A stretch of 64,000 bases of DNA, taken from NCBI RefSeq assembly GCF_023555495.1, contig NZ_JALCZO010000002.1:496001-560000 (forward strand), read 5' to 3'. The notes beneath the pieces were generated by a model that was not told where the DNA came from, searched no databases, and saw nothing but the letters and a program-made list of their open reading frames with translations. The stretch is from Polaribacter sp. Z022. Lineage in GTDB: Bacteria; Bacteroidota; Bacteroidia; Flavobacteriales; Flavobacteriaceae. Positions 42,289 to 51,372 of the stretch are shown in pieces; position 1 is the stretch's first letter, and the number at the start of each line of letters is the position of its first letter. The translations under genes were made by a program, and so were the position numbers.

Positions 42289-43839
42289 TTACTTGTTATC
42301 TTCTTTATTTATTAAATTACCTTGAATACTCCAAGCAAAATCTAATACTACTGTATTTTTAAAATAAGGAGCTTCCATATCATAATATTGGTCTGCAGCA
42401 TAATACTGAAAAGCATCTTCTTTTACTGCTACATCATACATTCTTGCTTGTCCATGGCAACTCATACAATTGGTTTCTATACCAGCTCTATTTAGTTTAC
42501 CTCCAACATACTTATTTTCTGTTGCTCTATAAGCACCAACTTTTTGGTATCCTTCAGAATAATATTTTCTAATGGTATCATTGGCGCCAGAATAATTTCT
42601 AGTTGTACTGTTTTTAGGAGAAGGAGAAAGGTTAAAGGTGTCTTCGCTAAAACCAGCTTCTAAATAAGGATTAAAAGCATAAATAGATTCTTTTTGTGTT
42701 TCTCCTCTGTTAATGGCATTAGAACCACCAGTATTTGGTTGAGAAGGACTAATCATACTATAAGCAACTCCCATTGCATAATGTTTTGCTGCAGTATCTA
42801 AACTACTAGGTTGTTTGCTAGCAATTAATGAAGAACTAGGACTTTGTGGTGCAATAGGATTTTCTGACCACCAAAATGTTTGCCAAGTCCATCTTTTATT
42901 TTCTCTTGTGTTTACATGCATTCCTATTAAAATTGCATATTGTCCTGCTTTTGGAGTTCCACCAGTTACAAAGTTTGTACCTTTTAAAGCTTCTGCTTGT
43001 GCTTCATTTATTTTAAAATGAATAAAGTCATTTACAGAAAATACTTTATTTGCAGCATCTGTTGTACCAGTTGTTGTAATGGTAATATCGTTATTCCATT
43101 CACTTGTTCCAAAACCTTTGCTAATAACTTGTTCCATTGGTATTTGGTTATGATACCCAGGCCACACAGGAAGTTTGTATTTTCCTTCAGAAATTTTAAC
43201 TGAAGAAGAATCTGTTAAAACTTGAAAAACAGGTTTTATTAAAACACTAGAAGCAGGAAAAGCAGGTATGTTAGCAATTTTACCAGGTTTAATCATACTT
43301 TTTAATACTTCAAAATAGTATAATTGATTGTTGTAAATATGATTTGCAGAAGTAGGATCGCATTTTACAAAACCAACAACATCTGCACTATTCTCGGAAA
43401 TTCCATGTGTATTTTGATGTGGAATTTTTAAATGTCCTGTATGAGATCTGTTTAAATCTTGTAATTTAAAAGTACTGTTTGTATTTTGAGTTCTTAAAGC
43501 AGTTTTAATGTCTGCTGGTGTGTACCAAGTTTCGAATCTTCTTAATTTTTGACCATTATTTGTTTGATTAGTAAACGAAGTTAGAGCATCCCAAAGATCC
43601 CATCCATGAGTAATAATATCTGCATTGGTTTCTAGGTTGTTAACTACTGTACTATTTTTTACCCAGTCATTAATACGTCTTGCATCTGTAGGAAACTTTA
43701 AACCAGAAGCTAATAATGATGGCATTGGTACTGCTGTAAAAGATGTATAACTAACTTTTTTTTCTTCTTTTTTACTTTTTTTAGGGCTACAAGAAAAAAG
43801 TAAAAGCACTAAACTTGCGTAGATAATTTGGTTTTTCAT
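42289..43839 (-). CDS. Lipoprotein with one c-type heme motif
   Basis: 516 residues. Lipobox LLLFSC17 then a lysine-rich linker; a single CxxCH heme site (NCMSCHGQAR) near residue 465. The rest (GWDLWDALTSF, TWQTFWWSEN) has no enzyme motif I recognise. Probably a membrane-anchored heme protein of the periplasm or surface. An 8-bp palindrome lies 23 nt upstream. Confidence 0.8.
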   Translation of the reverse strand: MKNQIIYASLVLLLFSCSPKKSKKEEKKVSYTSFTAVPMPSLLASGLKFPTDARRINDWVKNSTVVNNLETNADIITHGWDLWDALTSFTNQTNNGQKLRRFETWYTPADIKTALRTQNTNSTFKLQDLNRSHTGHLKIPHQNTHGISENSADVVGFVKCDPTSANHIYNNQLYYFEVLKSMIKPGKIANIPAFPASSVLIKPVFQVLTDSSSVKISEGKYKLPVWPGYHNQIPMEQVISKGFGTSEWNNDITITTTGTTDAANKVFSVNDFIHFKINEAQAEALKGTNFVTGGTPKAGQYAILIGMHVNTRENKRWTWQTFWWSENPIAPQSPSSSLIASKQPSSLDTAAKHYAMGVAYSMISPSQPNTGGSNAINRGETQKESIYAFNPYLEAGFSEDTFNLSPSPKNSTTRNYSGANDTIRKYYSEGYQKVGAYRATENKYVGGKLNRAGIETNCMSCHGQARMYDVAVKEDAFQYYAADQYYDMEAPYFKNTVVLDFAWSIQGNLINKEDNK

Positions 43840-43861
43840 AATTCTTAGTTTTTTAGGGAAG

Positions 43862-43880
43862 CAAGTAAAGTTTTTACTTG
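43862..43880. promoter_or_regulatory. Perfect 19-nt palindrome upstream of the cytochrome-like gene
   Basis: CAAGTAAA-GTT-TTTACTTG, starting 23 nt before the start codon at 43839. A candidate operator or a leader hairpin; no T-run logic for this strand. The rest of the 282-nt gap to 44121 shows only the terminator at 44058. Confidence 0.35.
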
Positions 43881-44057
43881 TTCTAATTTGGTTAAATGGT
43901 TTTTACACAATTTTGGTTTTAACTGTGTTTAGCAAATTTAGATTTAAATGATGTTTTATAAATGCGTGTAAATACTTGTTTTTTAATTGTTTAAATGGAA
44001 GGTGTTTTTGTGTGATTAGATAAGTAGATGTTTAAAAAAGTAGGTGTAAACAGAAAA

Positions 44058-44078
44058 ACCTCACAATAAATGCGAGGT
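44058..44078 (-). terminator. Terminator after the DinB-like gene
   Basis: ACCTC...GAGGT short stem with a T-run on the minus strand, 44 nt past the stop at 44122. Stem is short, so moderate support. Confidence 0.45.
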
Positions 44079-44121
44079 CTTTTATGAAATTTATGGTAAG
44101 AAATATTATTTTTTTATTGGC

Positions 44122-44571
44122 TTATTTATCATCTAAAAGTCTTCTATGATAGTTAATTTGCCCTAGGTGATAAGATAAATGTATGGCTAAATGCACTAAT
44201 AAAAATTCTGTAGATTCTTTTTTTTCAAATTTTAAAATTGGATAGTCTTTTTTTATTTCATCATCTGTTAGAGAATTTAGCGACTTTTTAATCATGGTTA
44301 TTGTTTCTTTAATACCATTAATTAGTTCTTTTTTTGATATGTTTTCTTGAGAAAATTCTAGTTCTCTATTTCTAACATAGTTTGTTTTTCCTAATTCTTT
44401 GCCAATAAATGTGTGCAAGTTTCCTATTAAATGAAGTACTAAATTTCCTGCTGAATTAGAAACTTCTTTTTCTACTTTCCAAATTTGTTTTTCGTTTTTA
44501 TAAAGTTCTATTTCAGAGATTACTTTGTTTAAATCTCTTTCGTAAAAAGTAATAATTTCTGTTATGCTCAT
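44122..44571 (-). CDS. DinB-family (DUF1572-like) protein
   Basis: 149 residues. Four-helix bundle pattern with metal-site histidines: NLVLHLIGNLHTFIG, FLLVHLAIHLSYHLGQINYHR. The DinB/YfiT fold binds a metal through three His and often acts as a thiol transferase; the specific substrate is unknown. Single-gene unit between two terminators. Confidence 0.85.
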   Translation of the reverse strand: MSITEIITFYERDLNKVISEIELYKNEKQIWKVEKEVSNSAGNLVLHLIGNLHTFIGKELGKTNYVRNRELEFSQENISKKELINGIKETITMIKKSLNSLTDDEIKKDYPILKFEKKESTEFLLVHLAIHLSYHLGQINYHRRLLDDK

Positions 44572-44702
44572 TTTTTATGCTGTATTTTAATATGTACAAG
44601 GAACTTTTGTAACATATTTTAATAAAATGATTTAAATCTTAGAGCGAAGTTAGTTTTTTTGTTTTTATAAATCAATACTTTAAAATACGTTTTTAAAACA
44701 GA

Positions 44703-44728
44703 AAAACCTCACAATACTGTGAGGTTTT
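44703..44728. terminator. Bidirectional-looking terminator after the beta-helix T9SS gene
   Basis: AAAACCTCACA pairs perfectly with TGTGAGGTTTT (11 bp, ATAC loop), 25 nt past the stop at 44753. Confidence 0.8.
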
Positions 44729-44752
44729 AGCTACCTAAAATTAAATAAATGA

Positions 44753-46036
44753 CTAACTTTTAATTAGTTTTTTTATTGAATATACTTCTTTTTTTGCATC
44801 AAATATTCTTATTAAATATGCGCCTTTGTTTAAATCTGAAATATTTAATTTGTCATTTATTACTCCTTTTTTAACAATTGCACCAATTAGAGAATAGATT
44901 TCGAAACTTTTTAAGGTTTTACTCGAAAAAAATATTTCATTTTTTGCAGGGTTAGGGAAGAAGGTTAATTCTTCATTTGTATTTGCTAAAGCTTCAGTTT
45001 TTAAAACCGAAAAATTATTTGCAATAGGAGTAAAGTTTACTATGCCTCTAGATACATCATTATAAGCATCAAAAATGGTTTTAGAAATGTCGGTTTCTAT
45101 ATTAGAACACCAAAAATTACCAGCAATATTAATTGGGTAATTGTTTTGATGCTCAAAATTATATTGAGAGTTATTACAAATTTTATTGTTAGAAAAAATG
45201 TTTGAATATTCATTTTCGAAACTAACTTTTACACCAATCTTATTCAACTCAATAGTTGTATTGGTTACTTTTAAATTTTGCCCTAAACTTAAACCCAATT
45301 CATTATGATGAATGTGAGAATCTGTAATTTCTCCACTATTAATATCTATAGCCCAATCACTAAAGTTAAAAAAATCTGAATTGGTTATGCTTGGTGTTGC
45401 AGCAGAAGAGTTTACACCACTAATTCCTTTTTCTCCATCAGAAAAAATACTATTTGTAATTGTAAAATTTTCTGCATAAATAAAGGCATATGTATTGTTG
45501 TTTACGTTTAAGTTATCTAGTATAACTTTATTTCTATTTGGTAAGTTATTTTGTGGCTGTTTGTAGCCATAAAAAGCATAGTTACAGTTTTCTATTTCAG
45601 AATTATCTATTTTAATTACTTCATCTTTATAAGTAGAACCTTTTATTTGAATAAATTTATCTGCAAATTCACCTTTAATATGTGAAGCAATTAATTTACC
45701 ATTCTGATTATTTTCTATTTCAATTCCTAACCAACTTCCTTTTTTAGGGAAAGAAGAATTAGACGTAAAAATTATTTCATTTCCAGAAGTTGCATTTGCA
45801 ATTAATTTACCTCTAACAATTAATTTTGTTTCTGGATTAAATTTAACCATTACACCTGGTTCTATTGTTAATGTATTACCAGGATAAAGTGCAATATTAG
45901 AAGTTACTATATAAGGGCTGTTGCTTAAACTCCAAATAGTATCTTTAAAAATACCTCCATTTACATTTGTTTGCGAAAACAATAAAGATGTGTTTACAAA
46001 AAGCAGTATCATTAAATAAAAAGTAACTTTTTTCAT
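44753..46036 (-). CDS. T9SS-sorted protein with right-handed beta-helix
   Basis: 427 residues. Signal peptide (KKVTFYLMILLFVNTSLLFSQ), a parallel beta-helix of irregular repeats (IVTSNIALYPGNTLTIEPG ... IENCNYAFYGY ... VNNNTYAFIYAENF), and a type A T9SS sorting tail (TFFPNPAKNEIFFSS ... GAYLIRIFDAK ... SIKKLIKS). Exported and probably bound to the cell surface; the helix could bind or cut polysaccharide but no catalytic residues are evident. Confidence 0.87.
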   Translation of the reverse strand: MKKVTFYLMILLFVNTSLLFSQTNVNGGIFKDTIWSLSNSPYIVTSNIALYPGNTLTIEPGVMVKFNPETKLIVRGKLIANATSGNEIIFTSNSSFPKKGSWLGIEIENNQNGKLIASHIKGEFADKFIQIKGSTYKDEVIKIDNSEIENCNYAFYGYKQPQNNLPNRNKVILDNLNVNNNTYAFIYAENFTITNSIFSDGEKGISGVNSSAATPSITNSDFFNFSDWAIDINSGEITDSHIHHNELGLSLGQNLKVTNTTIELNKIGVKVSFENEYSNIFSNNKICNNSQYNFEHQNNYPINIAGNFWCSNIETDISKTIFDAYNDVSRGIVNFTPIANNFSVLKTEALANTNEELTFFPNPAKNEIFFSSKTLKSFEIYSLIGAIVKKGVINDKLNISDLNKGAYLIRIFDAKKEVYSIKKLIKS

Positions 46037-46143
46037 GCTTTATTGTTTTAGATTTTACACGTTTGTACAATGCTTATACGATTTACGTCTAAGCAAGTTG
46101 CCCATTTTTAGTGTTAAAAACAATAAGAAAAAGCCCTATTTTT

Positions 46144-46740
46144 TTAAAATAAATTGATAGATTTTATTTTAGCATTTGGTTTAAAATCAGCTTTTTTTAA
46201 GCTAACTAAATCACTCGTATTTAATGCTTTTTTGTTACCAATAAAGTCTTCCTTATTTAAAACAAACTGAATATTTAATGATTTACTTTCAATAACAAAA
46301 ACATCTCCAACATAGCTGTACCAAATAGCATATTCTGGGTAAGCTTCTGTAAATGCGGTAATGCTAGAATTTACACCAATGTTATTGGCTGTTTTAAATT
46401 TACTAGATTTTATGATTATACTTACAATTGTACTGTCATTATCTGTTATAAAACAGCTTAATAGTTCGTTTTTGTTTTCAGAAACTTCTATATAGTTTTC
46501 TGTCCAAGTTGTACCTTCTTCAGATTTACTTCTTGTTTTAAATTCTGTTGATATTTTGTTTTCTAAATTTTTTGGTACTTTTTTACTAATGGTAAATTGA
46601 CCCGCATTTTTGTTGTCTATACTAAAAAGTAATGCTTCTTTTTTTGAAGGTTCTGTTGTTTTGCTAACTTTAGTTTTGTTGCAAGAATTTAAAGTTACTA
46701 ATGTTAAAAGAATTAATAATGTTTTGTGTAAAATTTTCAT
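46144..46740 (-). CDS. Lipoprotein, DUF1131-like
   Basis: 198 residues. Lipobox TLNSC20, then a soluble domain containing NNIGVNSSITAFTEAYPEY and WYSYVGDVFVIES, reminiscent of the DUF1131 family. Function unknown. A perfect ATGAC-TATT-GTCAT palindrome lies 89 nt upstream. Confidence 0.65.
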   Translation of the reverse strand: MKILHKTLLILLTLVTLNSCNKTKVSKTTEPSKKEALLFSIDNKNAGQFTISKKVPKNLENKISTEFKTRSKSEEGTTWTENYIEVSENKNELLSCFITDNDSTIVSIIIKSSKFKTANNIGVNSSITAFTEAYPEYAIWYSYVGDVFVIESKSLNIQFVLNKEDFIGNKKALNTSDLVSLKKADFKPNAKIKSINLF

Positions 46741-46828
46741 AGCTTAATTTTTTTTGTAATACTGAGATTGTTTTTATTTCTGAAATTCTATTAATTTTTA
46801 AAAATAAATTTTTAGGCTTATGATAAAG

Positions 46829-46842
46829 ATGACTATTGTCAT
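46829..46842. promoter_or_regulatory. Perfect palindrome ATGAC-TATT-GTCAT
   Basis: 14-nt Crp/Fnr-type palindrome, identical to the one at 48296, 89 nt upstream of the lipoprotein gene starting at 46740. Confidence 0.55.
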
Positions 46843-46877
46843 GTTAATCAGATATTTATTGTAATTTATTTCATAAA

Positions 46878-46905
46878 AAAAGCTTCACTAAATTGTGAAG
46901 CTTTT
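46878..46905 (-). terminator. Orphan minus-strand terminator
   Basis: AAAAGCTTCAC pairs perfectly with GTGAAGCTTTT (11 bp, 6-nt loop), T-run on the minus strand. No annotated gene ends here. Confidence 0.7.
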
Positions 46906-47104
46906 AAAACTACTTACTATTAAAACAAGTACTTATATGATTACTTTGTCTTCTTAAAAATTCTTGTTTTACTATTGTAAATGTTTTTTTAGTAGTAAAA
47001 TAATTAAATTACTAAAAATGGTTTTCCTTATATATTAATTGGGGGATTATAAGTAATTACATTTTTTCGTTTTATAAAAGTATTGGTTTATTAAAATATT
47101 TTAC

Positions 47105-47118
47105 CTGACTATTATCAT
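47105..47118 (-). promoter_or_regulatory. Degenerate copy of the ATGAC-N4-GTCAT palindrome
   Basis: CTGACTATTATCAT keeps the TATT spacer and 4/5 of each half-site. Confidence 0.35.
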
Positions 47119-47153
47119 AAAATAATATTTTTTTTTGCAGTAAAAACAAAGAA

Positions 47154-47191
47154 AAAACCTCACAAATCTAACTAGTAGAAAGTGAGGTTTT
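47154..47191 (-). terminator. Terminator after the KKWSSGW-repeat gene
   Basis: AAAACCTCAC pairs with GTGAGGTTTT (10 bp, 18-nt loop); T-run on the minus strand; 23 nt past the stop at 47214. Confidence 0.75.
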
Positions 47192-47213
47192 TATTAAGTT
47201 AGGGGAAATGTTT

Positions 47214-48194
47214 TTATATTTTTAATTCGCAAATTTTAGTTTGACCTGTACTTTTCTTTTGATGAAATAATTGCGGTTTTCCATTTATATCAAAAATATC
47301 AATTTCAGACCAACCATTAGACCATTTATTATCGTAAACACGTTTGCTTAAGTAACCATTAGAAAGAAATTCTTCAATTCTAACAGTACCACCTTTATTC
47401 TTGTTAAAAAACAAATATGTTTTACCTTTTAGCTTAAAAAACTCAAAATTGCTCCAACCAGAAGACCATTTTTTTCTATAAATTTCTGTACCTAAATTAG
47501 GAGATATAAACCCAAGTTTTGCAGCTTGCTCTAGTTTAGGAACATCTACTCTGTTAATTACACATAGACCATCTTTTTCTTTTTGAGAAAGAATAAAAAA
47601 CTTATTTGATGTAGCTGTCATTGCAAAATTGGTATAACCTTTACTCCATTTTTTTTCATAAATAACAGAACCTACAGTGCCTCCTTTAGTAATGGCATTT
47701 AAACGAATAAGTCCTGTCCCTTTTTTGTAATGAAGAAAATAAATTAAATTATTATGCACAAAGAATTTTGTGCTTGTCCAACCAGAGCTCCATTTTTTGT
47801 TATACACTTGTGCTCCTAATGACTTAGAAGTCATAATTTTTTGATAATCTAATTTTATAATTCTAGCTGTACCTTCAGAGCTTTTCTGTAAGAAAAAATA
47901 ATTTTCTCCTTTATATTCATAGAAATTAAAATTGCTCCAACCAGTAGTCCATTTTTTTTGATAAACAGGTAAGCCACCTCTTTTTAAGTTCCATATTTGA
48001 GAAAGTCCTGTAAATGAGTTGTAAGAGAATAAAAACTGTTCGTTTTCTAAGTAAAAGACTCCAGAAAAAGTATTTCCTTTAGATAGATTTACATTTATTT
48101 TACAATCTAAATGTATTTTTCCTGTAGATAGGTTTTGAGAAGATAGGGTTTGCCCTATAAAGGCTACTAAAAGCACAACAATTAATTTTTTCAT
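47214..48194 (-). CDS. Secreted repeat protein with five KKWSSGW-type blades
   Basis: 326 residues. Signal peptide (KKLIVVLLVAFIGQTLSSQ), then five repeats of about 50-60 residues, each with Y-x-K-KWSxGW-x-x-F followed by a hydrophobic strand and a K-x-G-T-x-RI turn, plus a partial unit at the N-terminus. The layout suggests a five- or six-bladed propeller or tachylectin-like sugar-binding protein. No T9SS tail. I do not recognise the family by name. A perfect ATGAC-TATT-GTCAT palindrome lies 102 nt upstream. Confidence 0.7.
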   Translation of the reverse strand: MKKLIVVLLVAFIGQTLSSQNLSTGKIHLDCKINVNLSKGNTFSGVFYLENEQFLFSYNSFTGLSQIWNLKRGGLPVYQKKWTTGWSNFNFYEYKGENYFFLQKSSEGTARIIKLDYQKIMTSKSLGAQVYNKKWSSGWTSTKFFVHNNLIYFLHYKKGTGLIRLNAITKGGTVGSVIYEKKWSKGYTNFAMTATSNKFFILSQKEKDGLCVINRVDVPKLEQAAKLGFISPNLGTEIYRKKWSSGWSNFEFFKLKGKTYLFFNKNKGGTVRIEEFLSNGYLSKRVYDNKWSNGWSEIDIFDINGKPQLFHQKKSTGQTKICELKI

Positions 48195-48295
48195 TTTCTT
48201 TTTTTTAATTAGTTTTTAATAAGAGTTTAAAATAATTTGTCAAAGAAGGGGAACAATGAACCGAATAAAATTATTGATTTGTATTAGTGAATAAG

Positions 48296-48309
48296 ATGAC
48301 TATTGTCAT
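48296..48309. promoter_or_regulatory. Perfect palindrome ATGAC-TATT-GTCAT
   Basis: Second exact copy of the Crp/Fnr-type site at 46829; upstream of the repeat-protein gene starting at 48194. Confidence 0.55.
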
Positions 48310-48378
48310 AAAATTAAAGTTTAAAATATTTAGAACTAATCTTAATTAAAAAAGAACTTTTTATAATTATAGCACAAA

Positions 48379-48406
48379 AAAAGCCACACAAATTTGTGTG
48401 GCTTTT
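48379..48406 (-). terminator. Terminator after the M28 peptidase gene
   Basis: Perfect 14-bp inverted repeat (AAAAGCCACACAAA against TTTGTGTGGCTTTT), 25 nt past the stop at 48431. Confidence 0.85.
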
Positions 48407-48430
48407 TAGGTTTTTAAATTATTAAAAAAT

Positions 48431-49465
48431 TTATTCTGTGGTTGCTTTATCTACAACAATTCTTTCTTTTCTGTTGGCAATTTCCCAAGCAGTATAAAAA
48501 ATTAAACGCGTTCTTTTTTCAAGTAAATTGTATTCAATTTTATCTGGTGTATCTGTATGTTTATGGTAATCTTCATGTGTACCATTAAAATAAAAAATAA
48601 CAGGAATATTATGTTTTGCAAAATTGTAATGATCAGATCTATAATAAAAACGATTAGGATCATTTTCATCATTATATTTATAATCTAAATTTATATTTGT
48701 GTATTTTGTATTTGCATTTTCAGAGATATTATGCAAATCTGTACTTAATTTATCTGCACCAATTAAATACACGTAATTAGAGTCTTTTTTATGTAAATCA
48801 TCAACTCTACCAATCATATCAATATTTAAATTACAAACAGTGTTTGCTAAAGGGAAAATAGGGTTTTCTGTATAGAATTTAGAACCTAACAATCCTTTTT
48901 CTTCTCCTGTAACATGTAAAAATAAGATAGATCTTTTAGGTCCTTTACCATCTTTTACAGCTTTTTTAAATGCTTCTGCAATTTCTAAAATTGCCATTGA
49001 ACCAGAACCATCATCGTCTGCACCATTATAAATTTTACCATCTTCAATACCCACATGATCTAGGTGAGCAGAAATAACAACAATTTCGTTTGGTTTTTCT
49101 GTTCCTTCAATAAAAGCTAACACATTTTCAGAGTCTTTTAAAGTACCTCTTCTTGCATTTTTATTTAACCATTCTGCAGAAATTTCTTGATAGTAATCAT
49201 TACCACCTATTGGAGAAATAATTTCTTGATTTACATAAAAATCCTTTAAGTATTTAATGGCTTTTTTTTGTCCAGGTTCTCCTGTATCTCTTCCTTCAAA
49301 CTCATCTGAAGCAAAAATATATAGGTGTGTTTTTAAATTTTCTGAAGTAATTGACGCTGCATATTTAGCTGCAAAATCTATGTTTTTATCTTCTTTAGAA
49401 GCTTTTTTGCTAGAACTACAAGATGCTAAAAGGACTAATCCTACAAAGTAGATTAATTTTTTCAT
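48431..49465 (-). CDS. M28-family zinc metallopeptidase lipoprotein
   Basis: 344 residues. Lipobox VLLASC16, then an M28 aminopeptidase domain with the di-zinc ligands: SAHLDHVG, NGADDDGSG, TGEEKGLLGS, NIDMIGR and the final RSDHYNF. Expected to be an outer-membrane or periplasmic aminopeptidase that trims peptides. Single-gene unit. Confidence 0.92.
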   Translation of the reverse strand: MKKLIYFVGLVLLASCSSSKKASKEDKNIDFAAKYAASITSENLKTHLYIFASDEFEGRDTGEPGQKKAIKYLKDFYVNQEIISPIGGNDYYQEISAEWLNKNARRGTLKDSENVLAFIEGTEKPNEIVVISAHLDHVGIEDGKIYNGADDDGSGSMAILEIAEAFKKAVKDGKGPKRSILFLHVTGEEKGLLGSKFYTENPIFPLANTVCNLNIDMIGRVDDLHKKDSNYVYLIGADKLSTDLHNISENANTKYTNINLDYKYNDENDPNRFYYRSDHYNFAKHNIPVIFYFNGTHEDYHKHTDTPDKIEYNLLEKRTRLIFYTAWEIANRKERIVVDKATTE

Positions 49466-49521
49466 TAAGTTAGTTTAATTTTTGTTGAATAAATGACAAT
49501 TATGCCAGATTAAAATCAAAT

Positions 49522-50319
49522 TTACCCTTTGTTTATGATAAATTGCTGCAAAGTTTTGTTAAAATTAACAATTTCTTTAGGAAAAAGATTGTCAAAAGCA
49601 TTAGCATCAATTAATTGATTTGGAGTGCCAGATATTATAGAATTATCTGTAATAAGTACAATTTCATCAGCAATTTGAATGGATAAATTTACTTCATGAG
49701 AAGAAATAATAACAGTTTTTTCAGTTTCCTTTACAAGTTTCTTTAATAACGAAAAAATCTTGATAGTATGATGCATGTCTAAATGCGCTGTAGGTTCATC
49801 TAAAATGATAATTTCTGTGTCTTGTGCCAAAGCTCTAGCTATTAAAACTCTTTGTAGCTGACCATCACTTAACTCATAAAAACGATTGTTTTTAAGATGT
49901 TCTATTTCTGTTTGATGGATGGCTTTATTTACTTTTTCAATATCAGTTTCAGATAATTTATCTATCCAATTTGTGTAAGGTTGTCTTCCTAAGGCAATGA
50001 GTTCAAAAACGGTTAGTTGGCTTTCTGGTAAACGTTCTGTTAAGACTAAACTCAACTTTGTAGAGAGTTGTTTTTCAGTAAGTTCCTCAATATTTTTTTG
50101 ATGGATAAAAACTGAACCAGAAATTGGTTTTTGTACTTTAGAAAGTGTTCTTAAAAGGGTAGATTTTCCAATTCCGTTTTTACCTAAAACTGTAATTAAT
50201 TTTCCTTTTTCAAAAGAAAGGTTAATATTTGAAGCAACTGTTTTAATGTTCTTTTTTTGCTGATAACCTATAGATAGGTTTTCAGTTTTAAGGATGCTAT
50301 TTTTTTTAAACACATTCAT
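49522..50319 (-). CDS. ABC transporter ATPase, FecE/BtuD type
   Basis: 265 residues. Walker A GKNGIGKST, Q-loop, signature LSDGQ, Walker B IIILDEP and the H-loop ISSHE. It directly follows a FecCD permease gene (stop at 50320, start at 50319), so together they form an importer for ferric siderophore, heme or cobalamin. No binding-protein gene is adjacent. Confidence 0.93.
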   Translation of the reverse strand: MNVFKKNSILKTENLSIGYQQKKNIKTVASNINLSFEKGKLITVLGKNGIGKSTLLRTLSKVQKPISGSVFIHQKNIEELTEKQLSTKLSLVLTERLPESQLTVFELIALGRQPYTNWIDKLSETDIEKVNKAIHQTEIEHLKNNRFYELSDGQLQRVLIARALAQDTEIIILDEPTAHLDMHHTIKIFSLLKKLVKETEKTVIISSHEVNLSIQIADEIVLITDNSIISGTPNQLIDANAFDNLFPKEIVNFNKTLQQFIINKG

Positions 50320-51348
50320 TTAAACAAAAATTCTTTTTTTTCTAATTAGCAGCCAAATAACAATAGGAGCACCAAATAATGAGGTAATTGCGTTTATAGG
50401 TAGCGTAAATTCGCTTGTTGGTAATTGAGCAATACTATCGCAAATTAATAAAACTATAGCCCCTAAAATTGCTGTAGATGGAATTAATATTTTATGATTA
50501 GAGGTAGAAAATAACATTCTTGCAATATGCGGAACTGCTAAACCAACAAAGGCAATAGGACCAGAAAAAGCAGTAATTACACCAGTTAAAATACTTGTTA
50601 TTAATAAAATTATATTTCTACTGCGTTTTACATTTATCCCTAAACTTTTAGCGTAATTTTCTCCTAAAAGAAAACTATTTAAAGGTTTAATTACTGCAAT
50701 GGTTCCTAAAATACCAATTGCATAAATAATTGAGAAAACACTAATTTCATTCCAAGATAAATTACCCAAACTACCAAAACTCCAAAATAAATATTGTTGT
50801 ATTTGATCTGCTTCAGAAAAATAAGCTAAAACACTTATTACTGCTGAAGTTAAAGAACCAAACATTAAACCAATTATTAAAATAGACATGGTGTTTCTAA
50901 CTTTGTTTGCTGCAATAATAACTGCAGATAAAACTAAAAAAGCACCTAAACTTGCAGCTATTGGTAAAGACCAGTTTGAAATTGAATTTGTAAGTAAGAA
51001 CCCTCCAAAAACAGAAGATCCTAAAATTAAAATAGCCACACCTAAACTTGCTCCAGAAGAAATACCCAATACAAAAGGACCTGCTAACGGATTTCTAAAT
51101 AAAGTTTGCATTAATAAACCACAAATAGACAAACCAGAACCTACTAAAATAGCTGTTATTGCTTTAGGCAATCTAAAATTAAAAATAATTGTTTGCCAAC
51201 TGTCTTTAGATGGAATGCCACCTGTTAAAGTGGTAAAAATATCTTGAAAAGGAATAGAAACCGAACCTAAACTTATGTTTAAAAAGAATAAAACTACCAG
51301 TAAAACTGATAGTAAAATAAATTGTTTTTTGTACGATTTGTTTTCCAT
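50320..51348 (-). CDS. FecCD-family ABC permease (iron/heme/B12 uptake)
   Basis: 342 residues with about nine to ten transmembrane helices; family signatures FRLPKAITAILVGSGLSICG, NPLAGPFVLGISSGASLG and GPIAFVGLAVPHIAR. Partner of the adjacent ATPase. Substrate specificity cannot be read from the permease alone. Confidence 0.93.
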   Translation of the reverse strand: MENKSYKKQFILLSVLLVVLFFLNISLGSVSIPFQDIFTTLTGGIPSKDSWQTIIFNFRLPKAITAILVGSGLSICGLLMQTLFRNPLAGPFVLGISSGASLGVAILILGSSVFGGFLLTNSISNWSLPIAASLGAFLVLSAVIIAANKVRNTMSILIIGLMFGSLTSAVISVLAYFSEADQIQQYLFWSFGSLGNLSWNEISVFSIIYAIGILGTIAVIKPLNSFLLGENYAKSLGINVKRSRNIILLITSILTGVITAFSGPIAFVGLAVPHIARMLFSTSNHKILIPSTAILGAIVLLICDSIAQLPTSEFTLPINAITSLFGAPIVIWLLIRKKRIFV

Positions 51349-51372
51349 TTGTTAATTTCTAGTCAACTACAT

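Larger units (their letters stand above)
46741..47213. other. 473-nt gap with two terminators and two copies of a palindromic motif
   Basis: Holds the palindrome at 46829, a minus-strand terminator at 46878-46905, a degenerate palindrome at 47105-47118 and a second terminator at 47154-47191. The first terminator has no gene feeding it, and the degenerate palindrome lies 200 nt upstream of it, so a short minus-strand transcript is possible. No ATG-initiated frame of useful length is seen there. Confidence 0.5.
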
